Source: Bacteroidota bacterium (GTDB taxonomy: Bacteria; Bacteroidota; Bacteroidia; Bacteroidales; Prolixibacteraceae). Taken from it: a stretch of 9,432 nt of DNA. The stretch covers positions 1 through 9,432 of the forward strand of contig JAMDDG010000002.1 in NCBI GenBank assembly GCA_023488865.1, given 5' to 3'. Position 1 is the stretch's first letter; every line of letters begins with the position of its first letter. The position numbers and the translations under genes were made by a program. This document shows, piece by piece, positions 1 to 5,668 of this stretch. The notes beneath the pieces are model-generated. The model did not search any database, had not been told where the DNA came from, and saw only the letters and a list, made by a program, of their open reading frames with translations.

Positions 1-81
1 TTGCAGGACATTGGCCCCGCTTTTTATAGAGACTACATATTCAGAGGAATCCCCTCCGGTTACGATGGCTATATTTCTCAT
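1..81 (-). CDS. ddl: D-alanine--D-alanine ligase, N-terminal fragment (partial)
   Basis: Only the first 27 codons lie in the window; the gene continues past the left edge. The ATG is at 81-79, and the translation begins MRNIAIVTGGDSSEYVVSIK. This matches the first strand and glycine-rich loop of Bacteroidota D-Ala-D-Ala ligases, ATP-grasp enzymes that make the dipeptide used in cytoplasmic peptidoglycan precursor synthesis. The catalytic parts are outside the window, so the call rests on this short stretch and on context: a PASTA protein, rluD and ddl in this order is an arrangement I recall from Bacteroidales genomes. The 149-bp gap to rluD is almost entirely a repeat element, so ddl is either read through that element or transcribed from within it. 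No clear -7 box is visible in the leader. Confidence 0.75.
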   Translation of the reverse strand, partial: MRNIAIVTGGDSSEYVVSIKSGANVLQ

Positions 82-96
82 AATTTAAAACTGTGA

Positions 97-232
97 AGGA
101 AATGTGAAAATTGGAAAATGTGAAAATATGAAAATTAAGGAGGAAAGAAGTCCTGGAAAACAACAAAATCAGGCTAAAAGCGATATCCAACCACTCTTCA
201 CATTTTCACATTTTCCAATTTTCACATTTCCT
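97..232. repeat. Inverted octamer-repeat element 1, between rluD and ddl
   Basis: Two arms, 97-127 and 202-232, are perfect 31-bp reverse complements separated by 74 bp. Each arm is also a tandem array with an 8-bp period. On the left, 104-135 reads GTGAAAAT, TGGAAAAT, GTGAAAAT, ATGAAAAT. On the right, 202-225 reads ATTTTCAC, ATTTTCCA, ATTTTCAC. The right arm runs into the rluD stop codon (TAG at 233-231). It could fold into a long hairpin in RNA and might act as a terminator or processing site, but no clean U-tract follows. A related element lies at 5513-5668. Confidence 0.85.
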
Positions 233-1304
233 AATTATTATTTTCCTCACGATTTGCGAGATAGTTTCTCCATTTCTCAATTACCACCCGCATATCCTCC
301 GGCAACTCGGAATCGAAGATCATCTCTTCGTGGGTAACCGGATGGACAAAGCCGAGCGTTTTGGCATGCAAAGCCTGACGGGGCAGCAAAGTGAAGCAGT
401 TCTGAACAAACTGCTTGTATTTTGTAAAGGTAGTTCCTTTTAATATTTTATCCCCGCCATACACTTCATCGTTAAACAGCGGATGGCCGATTTCTTTCAT
501 GTGAACCCTTATCTGGTGTGTCCGGCCTGTTTCGAGCATGCATTCCACCAGATTGACGTAGCCTAACCGCTCCAAAACCCGGTAATGGGTCACTGCCGGT
601 TTACCGTGATCCCCGTTAGGGTAAACGGTAAATACTTGCCGGTCCCGTGTGCTGCGGCCGATATTTCCTTCGATGGTACCAGACTCTGCGGCAAGGTTGC
701 CCCAAACAAGCGCTACATATTTTCGCTTGGTCGTTTTGCGGAAAAACTGCATGGCAAGATTGAGCTTGGCATGTTCAGTTTTAGCCACCAGCAACAAACC
801 TGAAGTGTTCTTATCAATCCGGTGGACAAGCCCTGGCCGGGGATCGTCGCCGCCGTACAATGGAAGGCCTTTAAACCTGAATGCCAATGCATTGACAAGA
901 GTTCCGCTGTAATTGCCATGACCGGGATGTACCACCAAACCCGGTGGCTTATTGACTACCAATAACTCTTCATCTTCGTATACGATATCCAAAGGGATAT
1001 CTTCCGCAATGATTTTCAGTTCCCTCCGGGGATAGTCCATCACGACCGTTACCTCGTCGTTAGGCTTTACTTTGTAATTGGATTTAACCGGTTTGCCATT
1101 TACCAGGATGCTTTCTGCTTCGGCAGCCATTTGAATCCGGTTGCGGGAAGTACCTACGATGCGGTTAGACAAAAACTTATCTACCCGCATTAATCCCTGG
1201 CCCGGATCGGCGACAAACCGGTGATGCTCAAACTGTCCGGCTAATTCTTCGATCTCTTCCGGGAGGTCGGTATCATCAAAAAAGGTATCGTCGTTTATGT
1301 TCAT
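231..1304 (-). CDS. rluD: 23S rRNA pseudouridine synthase, RluD/RluA family
   Basis: This 357-residue protein is a typical large-subunit rRNA pseudouridine synthase, which isomerises specific uridines in 23S rRNA (positions 1911/1915/1917 in E. coli for RluD). An N-terminal S4 RNA-binding domain spans about residues 37-85 (RVDKFLSNRI, then ILVNGKPVK). The catalytic domain carries HRIDKNTSG at 161-169, with Asp164 as the expected catalytic aspartate, and RTHQIRVHM at 261-269. About 35 acidic residues precede the S4 domain. The ATG at 1304 lies 18 bp after the stop of the PASTA gene, so the two are probably cotranscribed. The stop codon is the TAG at 233-231, which touches octamer element 1. 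The RluA superfamily is well supported. The RluD subtype rests on the S4 domain, the length and the context. Confidence 0.93.
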   Translation of the reverse strand: MNINDDTFFDDTDLPEEIEELAGQFEHHRFVADPGQGLMRVDKFLSNRIVGTSRNRIQMAAEAESILVNGKPVKSNYKVKPNDEVTVVMDYPRRELKIIAEDIPLDIVYEDEELLVVNKPPGLVVHPGHGNYSGTLVNALAFRFKGLPLYGGDDPRPGLVHRIDKNTSGLLLVAKTEHAKLNLAMQFFRKTTKRKYVALVWGNLAAESGTIEGNIGRSTRDRQVFTVYPNGDHGKPAVTHYRVLERLGYVNLVECMLETGRTHQIRVHMKEIGHPLFNDEVYGGDKILKGTTFTKYKQFVQNCFTLLPRQALHAKTLGFVHPVTHEEMIFDSELPEDMRVVIEKWRNYLANREENNN

Positions 1305-1322
1305 AAGAGGTTGGGTGCCGTT

Positions 1323-2102
1323 TTACTCCTTTGTCTGGATGGAAAATACAAGGTTAACAGCGCTGCCAGCCGGTACAAAAATGGTTGAATCGGCCAATGG
1401 GAACTGGTTTATTACCCTTGCGGCCATAGAGTCGGAGTGGCTGGCCACTGAATTGTCGAAGACTATCGAGCCGGCTCTCAATTGTTTCAGATCCAGTAAA
1501 ATTTGAGCTTCAGCCAAAGCCATTCCTGAAAAATCGGGAATGAAAGTCTCATTGCCTTCCCCGCTCCGGCCGACAACCAGGTCGATCGTTGCCCCATTGT
1601 CCAAACGGGATCCGGGTAAGAGAGGCATCCCATTATTTTTCTGTTCAAGTACCAGATCGTTGAATTCGGATGGAACGAATGCAACTTTGCCAAGGACAAA
1701 CCCTTTGGATTCGAGCAGGACTTTTGCCTGGCGAAGTGAAATATCAGTTAAAGCGGGTACTTCTTCCTGCCCGGGGACAGAAGAAACCAAGGTAAGAAAG
1801 ACCAATCTTCCGGATTTAATCCGGTGACCGGCGCCGGGATTTTGCATAAGAATGGTGCCAGGCTTTTTGCCTGCTTTGAATATGGAATCTTCCACTTCAA
1901 AACGCAAGCTCATTTTTTTTGCTACCTTTTGGGCTTCGGCCATGGTCATTCCTGAGAAATCCGGTAAAGCCAGGCTTTCTCCCCGGTGGGTGTACAAAGA
2001 TAAAATTTGCATGGTGAGCCAAAGCAAAACAACGGTTAACAGGATTGCAACCAAAAGGTGTTTCCTGAATATTTTGCTGAGGATGAATTCCTTTAAATGC
2101 AT
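1323..2102 (-). CDS. Membrane-anchored PASTA-domain protein
   Basis: From the ATG at 2102 the protein has 259 residues. A TTG two codons upstream (2108) would also work, but the ATG gives the N-terminus I recall for Bacteroidota homologues (MHLKEFILSK, then a basic stretch). One transmembrane helix follows at about residues 16-36 (HLLVAILLTVVLLWLTMQIL), so the rest should lie in the periplasm. Three PASTA repeats follow, starting near LALPDFSGMT, EEVPALTDIS and ETFIPDFSGM. PASTA domains in other phyla bind peptidoglycan stem peptides or beta-lactams, usually on serine/threonine kinases or penicillin-binding proteins; no kinase or transpeptidase domain is present here. Its position upstream of rluD and ddl suggests an envelope role, but the exact function is unknown. 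I see no convincing promoter box; TAATTTTA (2136-2129) is one base off the -7 consensus. Confidence 0.88.
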   Translation of the reverse strand: MHLKEFILSKIFRKHLLVAILLTVVLLWLTMQILSLYTHRGESLALPDFSGMTMAEAQKVAKKMSLRFEVEDSIFKAGKKPGTILMQNPGAGHRIKSGRLVFLTLVSSVPGQEEVPALTDISLRQAKVLLESKGFVLGKVAFVPSEFNDLVLEQKNNGMPLLPGSRLDNGATIDLVVGRSGEGNETFIPDFSGMALAEAQILLDLKQLRAGSIVFDNSVASHSDSMAARVINQFPLADSTIFVPAGSAVNLVFSIQTKE

Positions 2103-2232
2103 GGACAAGCGTTGTGAAGTTGTTATGGTAAAATTAGAAATTTTTCTTTATCAGGGAATTGCTTAAAGTGGCTCAAGTAAGCTGAGAGAGCAGTGAAAAT
2201 CGAGCACTTATTTGTTTTCGTTTAACTGCTTG

Positions 2233-2646
2233 TTATTTTTTATTTAGAAATTCAGATGCTGTCAATATCTTAGTCTTTCCAATTTTTTTAATGTCAAGCA
2301 AATCACTATCTCCTGTCAATAAGTAATCAGCTTTACTATCCTTGGCCAAGGATAAAAGGAAATTATCTTTCGAATCTCTGCACAAATTAATATTGGACAC
2401 TACTTTGCAATAGATCCCATAAGTATCAAATAATTCGATTAGTTTTTCGATTTCATGCTTTGAAAAGTATTTTTTAAACTTTGGTCTTTGAGCAACTTCT
2501 ATAAACTCGTCAATCAACTCCCGACTAAAGATTAATCTGAAATTTTTTTCGAAAATTAAGTCATCAATCCAAATGTAGTTCTTTGAAATTAAATAACTTA
2601 TCCAAAGATTAGTATCGATAATTATTGTTTTATGCTTTATTAGCAT
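2233..2646 (-). CDS. PIN-domain toxin of a type II toxin-antitoxin pair
   Basis: This 137-residue protein is a single PIN domain, a Mg2+-dependent RNase fold used by many type II toxins. The expected acidic residues are present: Asp11 in IIIDTN, Glu47 in SRELIDEF, Asp91 and Asp94 in RDSKDN, and Asp113/Asp115 in TGDSDLL. The LTGDSDLL ending is typical of the 'putative toxin-antitoxin system toxin component, PIN family' group (COG1569-like). The ATG at 2646 lies inside the end of the upstream antitoxin gene, overlapping by 17 bp in another frame, which implies translational coupling. The gene is visibly richer in A+T than its neighbours and sits between unrelated housekeeping genes, which fits acquisition as a cassette. 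The RNA target cannot be read from the sequence. Confidence 0.87.
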   Translation of the reverse strand: MLIKHKTIIIDTNLWISYLISKNYIWIDDLIFEKNFRLIFSRELIDEFIEVAQRPKFKKYFSKHEIEKLIELFDTYGIYCKVVSNINLCRDSKDNFLLSLAKDSKADYLLTGDSDLLDIKKIGKTKILTASEFLNKK

Positions 2647-2854
2647 ATCTTTTTGCCCTAACTAATTCGACTTCCTTTGCTATTTCATCCAAATCAGGTA
2701 CCGATTCAGCGTTTGAGCGCAACTTGGAAAGAATTTTTTTTAAATCAGTAATCCCTGTAGTTGATTTACTAATGTTAATCAACTTCATATCAGCTAAATC
2801 CTTAATTAATTGTTTTGCTTTAGGATTTATTATCTCAATAGTTATAGCTTCCAT
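2630..2854 (-). CDS. Antitoxin partner of the PIN toxin
   Basis: This small protein of 74 residues precedes the PIN toxin and overlaps it by 17 bp. It starts with a predicted beta strand (ITIEIINPKA) followed by helical segments, and ends in a charged helix (EIAKEVELVRAKRYA) that could cover the toxin's active site. I recall similar proteins with NPKAK near the start and VRAKRY near the end encoded next to PIN toxins in Bacteroidota, usually annotated as hypothetical or antitoxin. Position, size, overlap and gene order all fit an antitoxin. The DNA-binding fold, possibly ribbon-helix-helix-like from the N-terminal strand, is not certain. A -7 box lies 14 bp upstream. Confidence 0.78.
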   Translation of the reverse strand: MEAITIEIINPKAKQLIKDLADMKLINISKSTTGITDLKKILSKLRSNAESVPDLDEIAKEVELVRAKRYANKA

Positions 2855-2868
2855 GGTTAAATTTTTAC

Positions 2869-2876
2869 CAAAGTTA
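2869..2876 (-). promoter_or_regulatory. Bacteroidota-type -7 box for the toxin-antitoxin operon
   Basis: On the minus strand this reads TAACTTTG, an exact match to the TAnnTTTG -7 consensus. It ends 14 bp before the antitoxin ATG, giving a leader of only about 8 nt. No TTTG is present at the expected -33 spacing, so the site is a candidate only. Confidence 0.45.
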
Positions 2877-2954
2877 CAAAATTTCCAAAACTTATGTTAT
2901 TCGCTCGTTTTTCATGACAACAACATTTCCATAATTTTTAGAACTCCTCGCGCT

Positions 2955-4088
2955 TTAGTTCACTTCGGCACGTCTAATTACATTGTACAAAGTATCCCTT
3001 TCAACAGGAACTAGCCCTGCGCCATGGATCATTTCCGCCAGTTGTTCGGTTGAAGCAGTTGGCGACTGCTCTTCTGAGCCTGCCATCGAATAGATCCTGG
3101 TGGTATCATCAATTGTTCCATCCAGGTCATCTACCCCAAAAGCGAGGGAAAGTTGGGCTACCTGCTTGCCAATCATGGGCCAATAGGCCTTCAGATGAGG
3201 GATATTATCCAGAAAGATCCGGGATACGGCATAATTTTTCAGGTCTTCAACAGTTGTTGACTCTTCAATATGGGAAAAGCGGTTGTTGTAATGTTTGAAT
3301 TTCAGGGGGATAAATGCATTGAAACCGCCTGTCTCGTCCTGCAGGGTCCTCAACCGGTTGAGGTGGTCAATCCGGTGGGTATAATCTTCGAGCAGACCGT
3401 AGAGCATGGTCGAATTGGTTGCAATACCCAATTGATGGGCGGTGCGGTGAATGTCGAGCCACGCTGCCGAGCCGGTCTTGTCGGGACAGATTTTGGCGCG
3501 GAGTTCCTCGTCAAAAATTTCGGCGCCACCACCGGGCATGGACACGAGTCCGGCATTTTTCAACAGCCCAAGGCCTTCCTTAATCGTCACGGAGGCAAAA
3601 CGGCACATGGCATCGATTTCGACGGCGGTGAAAGCTTTGATTTGAACATGCGGAAGAATTTTTTTTATCCCGGTAAGCAGGTCGGCATAGAAATGGACGT
3701 CCCTGTCGGGATGAACGCCGCCGACGATGTGGATCTCCGTGATACCGGAAAGCTGACGGTCTGCAGCCATTTTTACCAGCTCATCGATCCCGAACTCCCA
3801 GCATCCCTCTTCCCCTTTTTTGCGGCGATAAGAGCAGAATGCACAGTGGTTAATGCAAATATTGGTGGGTTCGAGGTGTATGTTCCGGTTGAAAAACACC
3901 TGCTTGCCATTGATTTTATGCCGAACATGTTCGGCCAGAACTGCCAAATAGGGCAATGAGCCTTCACGGTAGAGAAGAATGCCCTCTTCAATAGAGATAC
4001 GCTCTCCGGAAGTGACTTTTTCAGCCATCCGGATCATTTCGGTTGATATGCCTGATTGCTCAAAAAGAGAAAATAGGGTAGAAAACAT
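2955..4088 (-). CDS. mqnE: Aminofutalosine synthase, radical SAM (menaquinone, futalosine route)
   Basis: This 377-residue protein is a radical SAM enzyme with the cluster motif CINHCAFC (Cys78, Cys82, Cys85). MqnE joins the product of MqnA, 3-[(1-carboxyvinyl)oxy]benzoate, to the 5'-deoxyadenosyl radical to form aminofutalosine, an early step of menaquinone synthesis in the cytoplasm. Supporting motifs are HLEPTNIC before the cluster, IVGGVHP at about 121-127, SMPGGGAEIF at 183-192 and LQDETGGFNAFIPLKF at 249-264. The GGGAEIF form and the TGGFNAFIPLKF block separate it from its paralogue MqnC and from CofH, as I remember those families. The length is normal. No other mqn gene is in the window, so the pathway is dispersed. 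The nearest upstream DNA is a repeat-rich spacer and I see no clean -7 box. MqnC is the main alternative. Confidence 0.9.
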   Translation of the reverse strand: MFSTLFSLFEQSGISTEMIRMAEKVTSGERISIEEGILLYREGSLPYLAVLAEHVRHKINGKQVFFNRNIHLEPTNICINHCAFCSYRRKKGEEGCWEFGIDELVKMAADRQLSGITEIHIVGGVHPDRDVHFYADLLTGIKKILPHVQIKAFTAVEIDAMCRFASVTIKEGLGLLKNAGLVSMPGGGAEIFDEELRAKICPDKTGSAAWLDIHRTAHQLGIATNSTMLYGLLEDYTHRIDHLNRLRTLQDETGGFNAFIPLKFKHYNNRFSHIEESTTVEDLKNYAVSRIFLDNIPHLKAYWPMIGKQVAQLSLAFGVDDLDGTIDDTTRIYSMAGSEEQSPTASTEQLAEMIHGAGLVPVERDTLYNVIRRAEVN

Positions 4089-4127
4089 GGCAAATGTTCA
4101 TTTTTTATTAAGAAATATTTTTAACCC

Positions 4128-4162
4128 GATAGATTGCTTCGTCGTTCCTCCTACCAATGACA
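4128..4162. repeat. REP-like unit, partial copy
   Basis: The core AGATTGCTTCGTCGTTCC at 4131-4148 is identical to 4256-4273 in the larger element downstream, and a degraded CCAATGAC follows. I recognise this as the widespread dispersed repeat, found in several phyla, whose other strand reads roughly CATTGCGAGGAACGACGAAGC. It lies 40 bp upstream of the mqnE start. Its end forms part of the small hairpin at 4157-4181. Confidence 0.7.
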
Positions 4163-4181
4163 GATTTTTATTTTCTGTCAT
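4157..4181. repeat. Small 8-bp stem-loop upstream of mqnE
   Basis: ATGACAGA (4157-4164) and TCTGTCAT (4174-4181) form a perfect 8-bp stem around a T-rich 9-nt loop. It lies 69 bp upstream of mqnE and overlaps the end of the REP-like copy. No U-tract follows in either direction, so it is a weak terminator candidate. Confidence 0.4.
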
Positions 4182-4252
4182 GAAACCGTTGTGAGACGAT
4201 AACATTACGATCAAAATAGAATAAGTATAAAATTTATAATTAACTGTAAATC

Positions 4253-4440
4253 AACAGATTGCTTCGTCGTTCCGACTCGCAATGACGAAGCATCATTGTT
4301 GAAATTGGGTTACGGAAGGGAAGAAAGGGATGGCGGTTTGTTTACGTCTAAAATGTTTACCAGTCACCGCCATCCCTTTCTTCCCTTCCGTAACCGCTCT
4401 AAATCAACGAATCCGTCATTGCGGAGTGAAGCAATCTGTT
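4253..4440. repeat. Composite REP/MITE-like inverted repeat
   Basis: The outer ends are inverted copies of a REP-like unit: 4253-4287 begins AACAGATTGCTTC and ends CGCAATGACG, and 4414-4440 is its inverse with about 8 bases missing from the middle. Inside is a perfect 30-bp inverted repeat, 4308-4337 against 4366-4395, around a 28-nt loop (4338-4365). No plausible coding sequence is present; apparent reading frames across it are by-products of the palindrome. The spacer 4089-4571 otherwise holds the partial REP copy (4128-4162), a small hairpin and the rpmH terminator. The element looks like a non-autonomous mobile repeat or two REP units flanking a third palindrome. No transposase is nearby. 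Confidence 0.85.
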
Positions 4441-4514
4441 CAGCTACTCAGAATCATAAACAAGGCAAAGGTACGGATTTTGTCAGATGAACCTTCCGGC
4501 GAAGCCTTAAAACA

Positions 4515-4547
4515 CAAAAGGTAAAGAATCCAGTTCTTTACCTTTTG
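4515..4547 (-). terminator. Intrinsic terminator after rpmH
   Basis: CAAAAGGTAAAGAA (4515-4528) and its exact reverse complement (4534-4547) form a 14-bp stem with a 5-nt loop. In the direction of rpmH transcription the stem ends in CCTTTTG and is followed by TGTTTTAAGG, giving an interrupted U-rich tail. The stem starts 24 nt past the rpmH stop codon. The fit to a single-gene rpmH transcript is good. The reverse direction is less convincing, though a T-rich run (CCTTTTGCC) is also present there. Confidence 0.72.
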
Positions 4548-4571
4548 CCTATCACATTGGGATGGTTTAAA

Positions 4572-4730
4572 TTATCTTTTGTGACTTGGCTCATCGGAAA
4601 CGCTTAGTTTGTGACGACCCTTTGCACGACGTGCATTCAAAACGCGGCGACCGTTGGAAGTTGACATTCTCTCACGGAACCCGTGCTTGTTTTTTCTTTT
4701 TCTGTTCGAAGGTTGAAATGTTCTCTTCAT
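4572..4730 (-). CDS. rpmH: 50S ribosomal protein L34
   Basis: This is a 52-residue gene, short enough to be missed by length-filtered gene calling. The protein starts MKRTFQPSNRKRKNKHGF and continues RERMSTSNGRRVLNARRAKGRHKLSV, which is unmistakable L34: MKRTFQPS at the start, the HGFRxRM block and the GRxVLxxRRAKGR block. L34 is a small basic protein of the large ribosomal subunit. The C-terminal tail after KLSVSDE is a few residues longer than E. coli L34, as I recall for Bacteroidota. Start is the ATG at 4730-4728 and stop is TAA at 4574-4572. It has its own promoter about 45 bp upstream and a terminator just downstream, so it appears monocistronic. There is no rnpA next to it. The neighbour upstream on the same strand is rsmG, another gene often near rpmH in the ancestral origin-proximal cluster. 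Confidence 0.97.
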   Translation of the reverse strand: MKRTFQPSNRKRKNKHGFRERMSTSNGRRVLNARRAKGRHKLSVSDEPSHKR

Positions 4731-4774
4731 CTCTGAAATATTTTATTAACGACTTTTCTCTTATTTAAGGAGTG

Positions 4775-4806
4775 CAAAAGTAGGATTTTTTTACATATCG
4801 TGCAAA
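4775..4806 (-). promoter_or_regulatory. Bacteroidota-type promoter of rpmH
   Basis: On the minus strand a -33 element TTTG (4806-4803) is followed after 20 bp by TACTTTTG (4782-4775), an exact TAnnTTTG -7 box. Both motifs and the spacing match the primary-sigma consensus of Bacteroidota. The predicted start near 4768-4770 leaves a leader of about 40 nt before the rpmH ATG. The promoter sits in the gap just after the rsmG stop codon. It is the best promoter in the window. Confidence 0.78.
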
Positions 4807-4846
4807 CAATTGGGTAAATAGTGAATAAATTTATATTTTGTATAAA

Positions 4847-5470
4847 TTACCTGACAGGCAGATAGATTATTTTTTTGGTTTCAAAAAAAGGTTCTGAAAA
4901 GATTTTAGCAAGGTCAAAAACTTCAGCAGAAGCCCTGAAGGCGCTGAGCTCTGCTTCGAAATCCCCGCCTTTGAGATAGATGATCCCGTTAGGCAGCGCG
5001 TTTTTGGAATTGGGGGAGACATTCTTCCGTACCATCGAGACAAAATCGGGGAACGCGGTAACAGCCCTACTAACCACAAAATCGTACTTTGTTTTGATCT
5101 CCTGAATCCTGTTTTTCTGCGCTTTGACGTTGTGCAGTTTCAGTTGTCCGGCAATTTCTTCCACAACCCTGATTTTTTTCCCGATCGAGTCGATCAGCGT
5201 GAATTGGCATTCCGGGAAGAGGATGGCCAGCGGGATTCCCGGAAACCCACCGCCTGTTCCCACATCAATGATTGTTGTGCCGGCTTGAAACCGGATGATC
5301 TTGGCAATAGCCAGCGAATGCAAAATATGGCGCACAACTAATTCATCGATATCCTTCCGGGAAACCACGTTGATCTTTTCGTTCCACTCATGGTACAGCG
5401 GCCCCAACTCATCAAACTGACTGATTTGAAGAGGGGTCAAGTTGGGAAAATATTGTTTCAGAAGCTCCAA
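4847..5470 (-). CDS. rsmG: 16S rRNA (guanine-N7) methyltransferase RsmG
   Basis: This 207-residue SAM-dependent methyltransferase, formerly GidB, methylates N7 of G527 in 16S rRNA; loss of it causes low-level streptomycin resistance in several bacteria. The SAM-binding loop DVGTGGGFPGIPLA is at residues 69-82, LIDSIGKK at 92-99 supplies the ribose-binding acidic residue, and FVVSRAV at 131-137 is the characteristic later motif. The N-terminal EWNEKINVVSRKD and VRHILHSL blocks are also typical. The start codon is TTG (5470-5468): no ATG or GTG precedes it before an in-frame stop, and ELLKQYFPNLTPLQ lines up with the start of Bacteroidota RsmG proteins as I remember them. The leader is entirely octamer element 2, which separates it from the sigma factor gene. 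No -7 box is evident. Confidence 0.95.
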   Translation of the reverse strand: MELLKQYFPNLTPLQISQFDELGPLYHEWNEKINVVSRKDIDELVVRHILHSLAIAKIIRFQAGTTIIDVGTGGGFPGIPLAILFPECQFTLIDSIGKKIRVVEEIAGQLKLHNVKAQKNRIQEIKTKYDFVVSRAVTAFPDFVSMVRKNVSPNSKNALPNGIIYLKGGDFEAELSAFRASAEVFDLAKIFSEPFFETKKIIYLPVR

Positions 5471-5512
5471 GTTAATGTGAAAATTTGAAAATAGGTAAAT
5501 GAAAAATCAATT

Positions 5513-5668
5513 TGTAAATGTGAAAATGTGGAAATGTGGAAATTATGAAGATAGGTAGCAGCAACAATAAAGTTATAATAAGCAGGGATTTATAAGTAGT
5601 TATTTCATGGCAATTTACAGTCAACCACTTGTCATTTCCACATTTACACATTTACACATTTACACATT
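5513..5668. repeat. Inverted octamer-repeat element 2, between the sigma gene and rsmG
   Basis: The left arm contains GTGAAAAT, GTGGAAAT, GTGGAAAT (5520-5543). The right arm contains ATTTCCAC followed by three exact ATTTACAC units (5634-5665). Arms 5513-5536 and 5633-5656 pair at 23 of 24 positions around a 96-bp loop. The right array runs directly into the sigma-factor stop codon (TAA at 5669-5667). More degenerate GTGAAAAT-like sequence continues left to 5471, so the whole 196-bp gap appears to derive from this repeat. Design and position match element 1 (97-232), but the loop sequences differ. Confidence 0.8.

Noticed and set aside
97..232. Possible CRISPR array from regularly repeated units
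   Set aside because: The 8-bp units are contiguous with no spacers, arms are inverted, and no cas genes are near; the same holds for 5513-5668.
104..337. Plus-strand frame of 77 codons at the left end
   Set aside because: It reads through octamer element 1 and into the antisense of rluD. Its repeated Phe/Thr/His pattern comes from the ATTTTCAC units.
2103..2232. Possible small RNA or tRNA gene between the toxin and the PASTA gene
   Set aside because: I found no cloverleaf, no conserved tRNA arms and no strong stem-loop; only a weak AT palindrome is present.
3270..3959. Long open frame of 229 codons on the plus strand
   Set aside because: It lies entirely antisense to mqnE, whose protein shows clear radical SAM motifs; the plus-strand translation resembles no family I know.
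4308..4395. 30-bp hairpin as a transcription terminator
   Set aside because: The stem is very long with a 28-nt loop and no U-tract on either side; a better terminator for rpmH lies at 4515-4547.
4296..4524. Two overlapping plus-strand frames of 64 codons
   Set aside because: They run through the composite inverted repeat and the rpmH terminator, and the protein sequences show no domain; they are by-products of the palindrome.
4586..4768. Plus-strand frame of 60 codons
   Set aside because: It is antisense to rpmH, which matches L34 almost end to end.
4780..4850. Possible replication origin beside rpmH and rsmG
   Set aside because: The gap is AT-rich and has one near DnaA box (TTATTCACT on the minus strand, 4828-4820), but there is no box cluster, no dnaA or dnaN, and the sequence is explained by the rpmH promoter.
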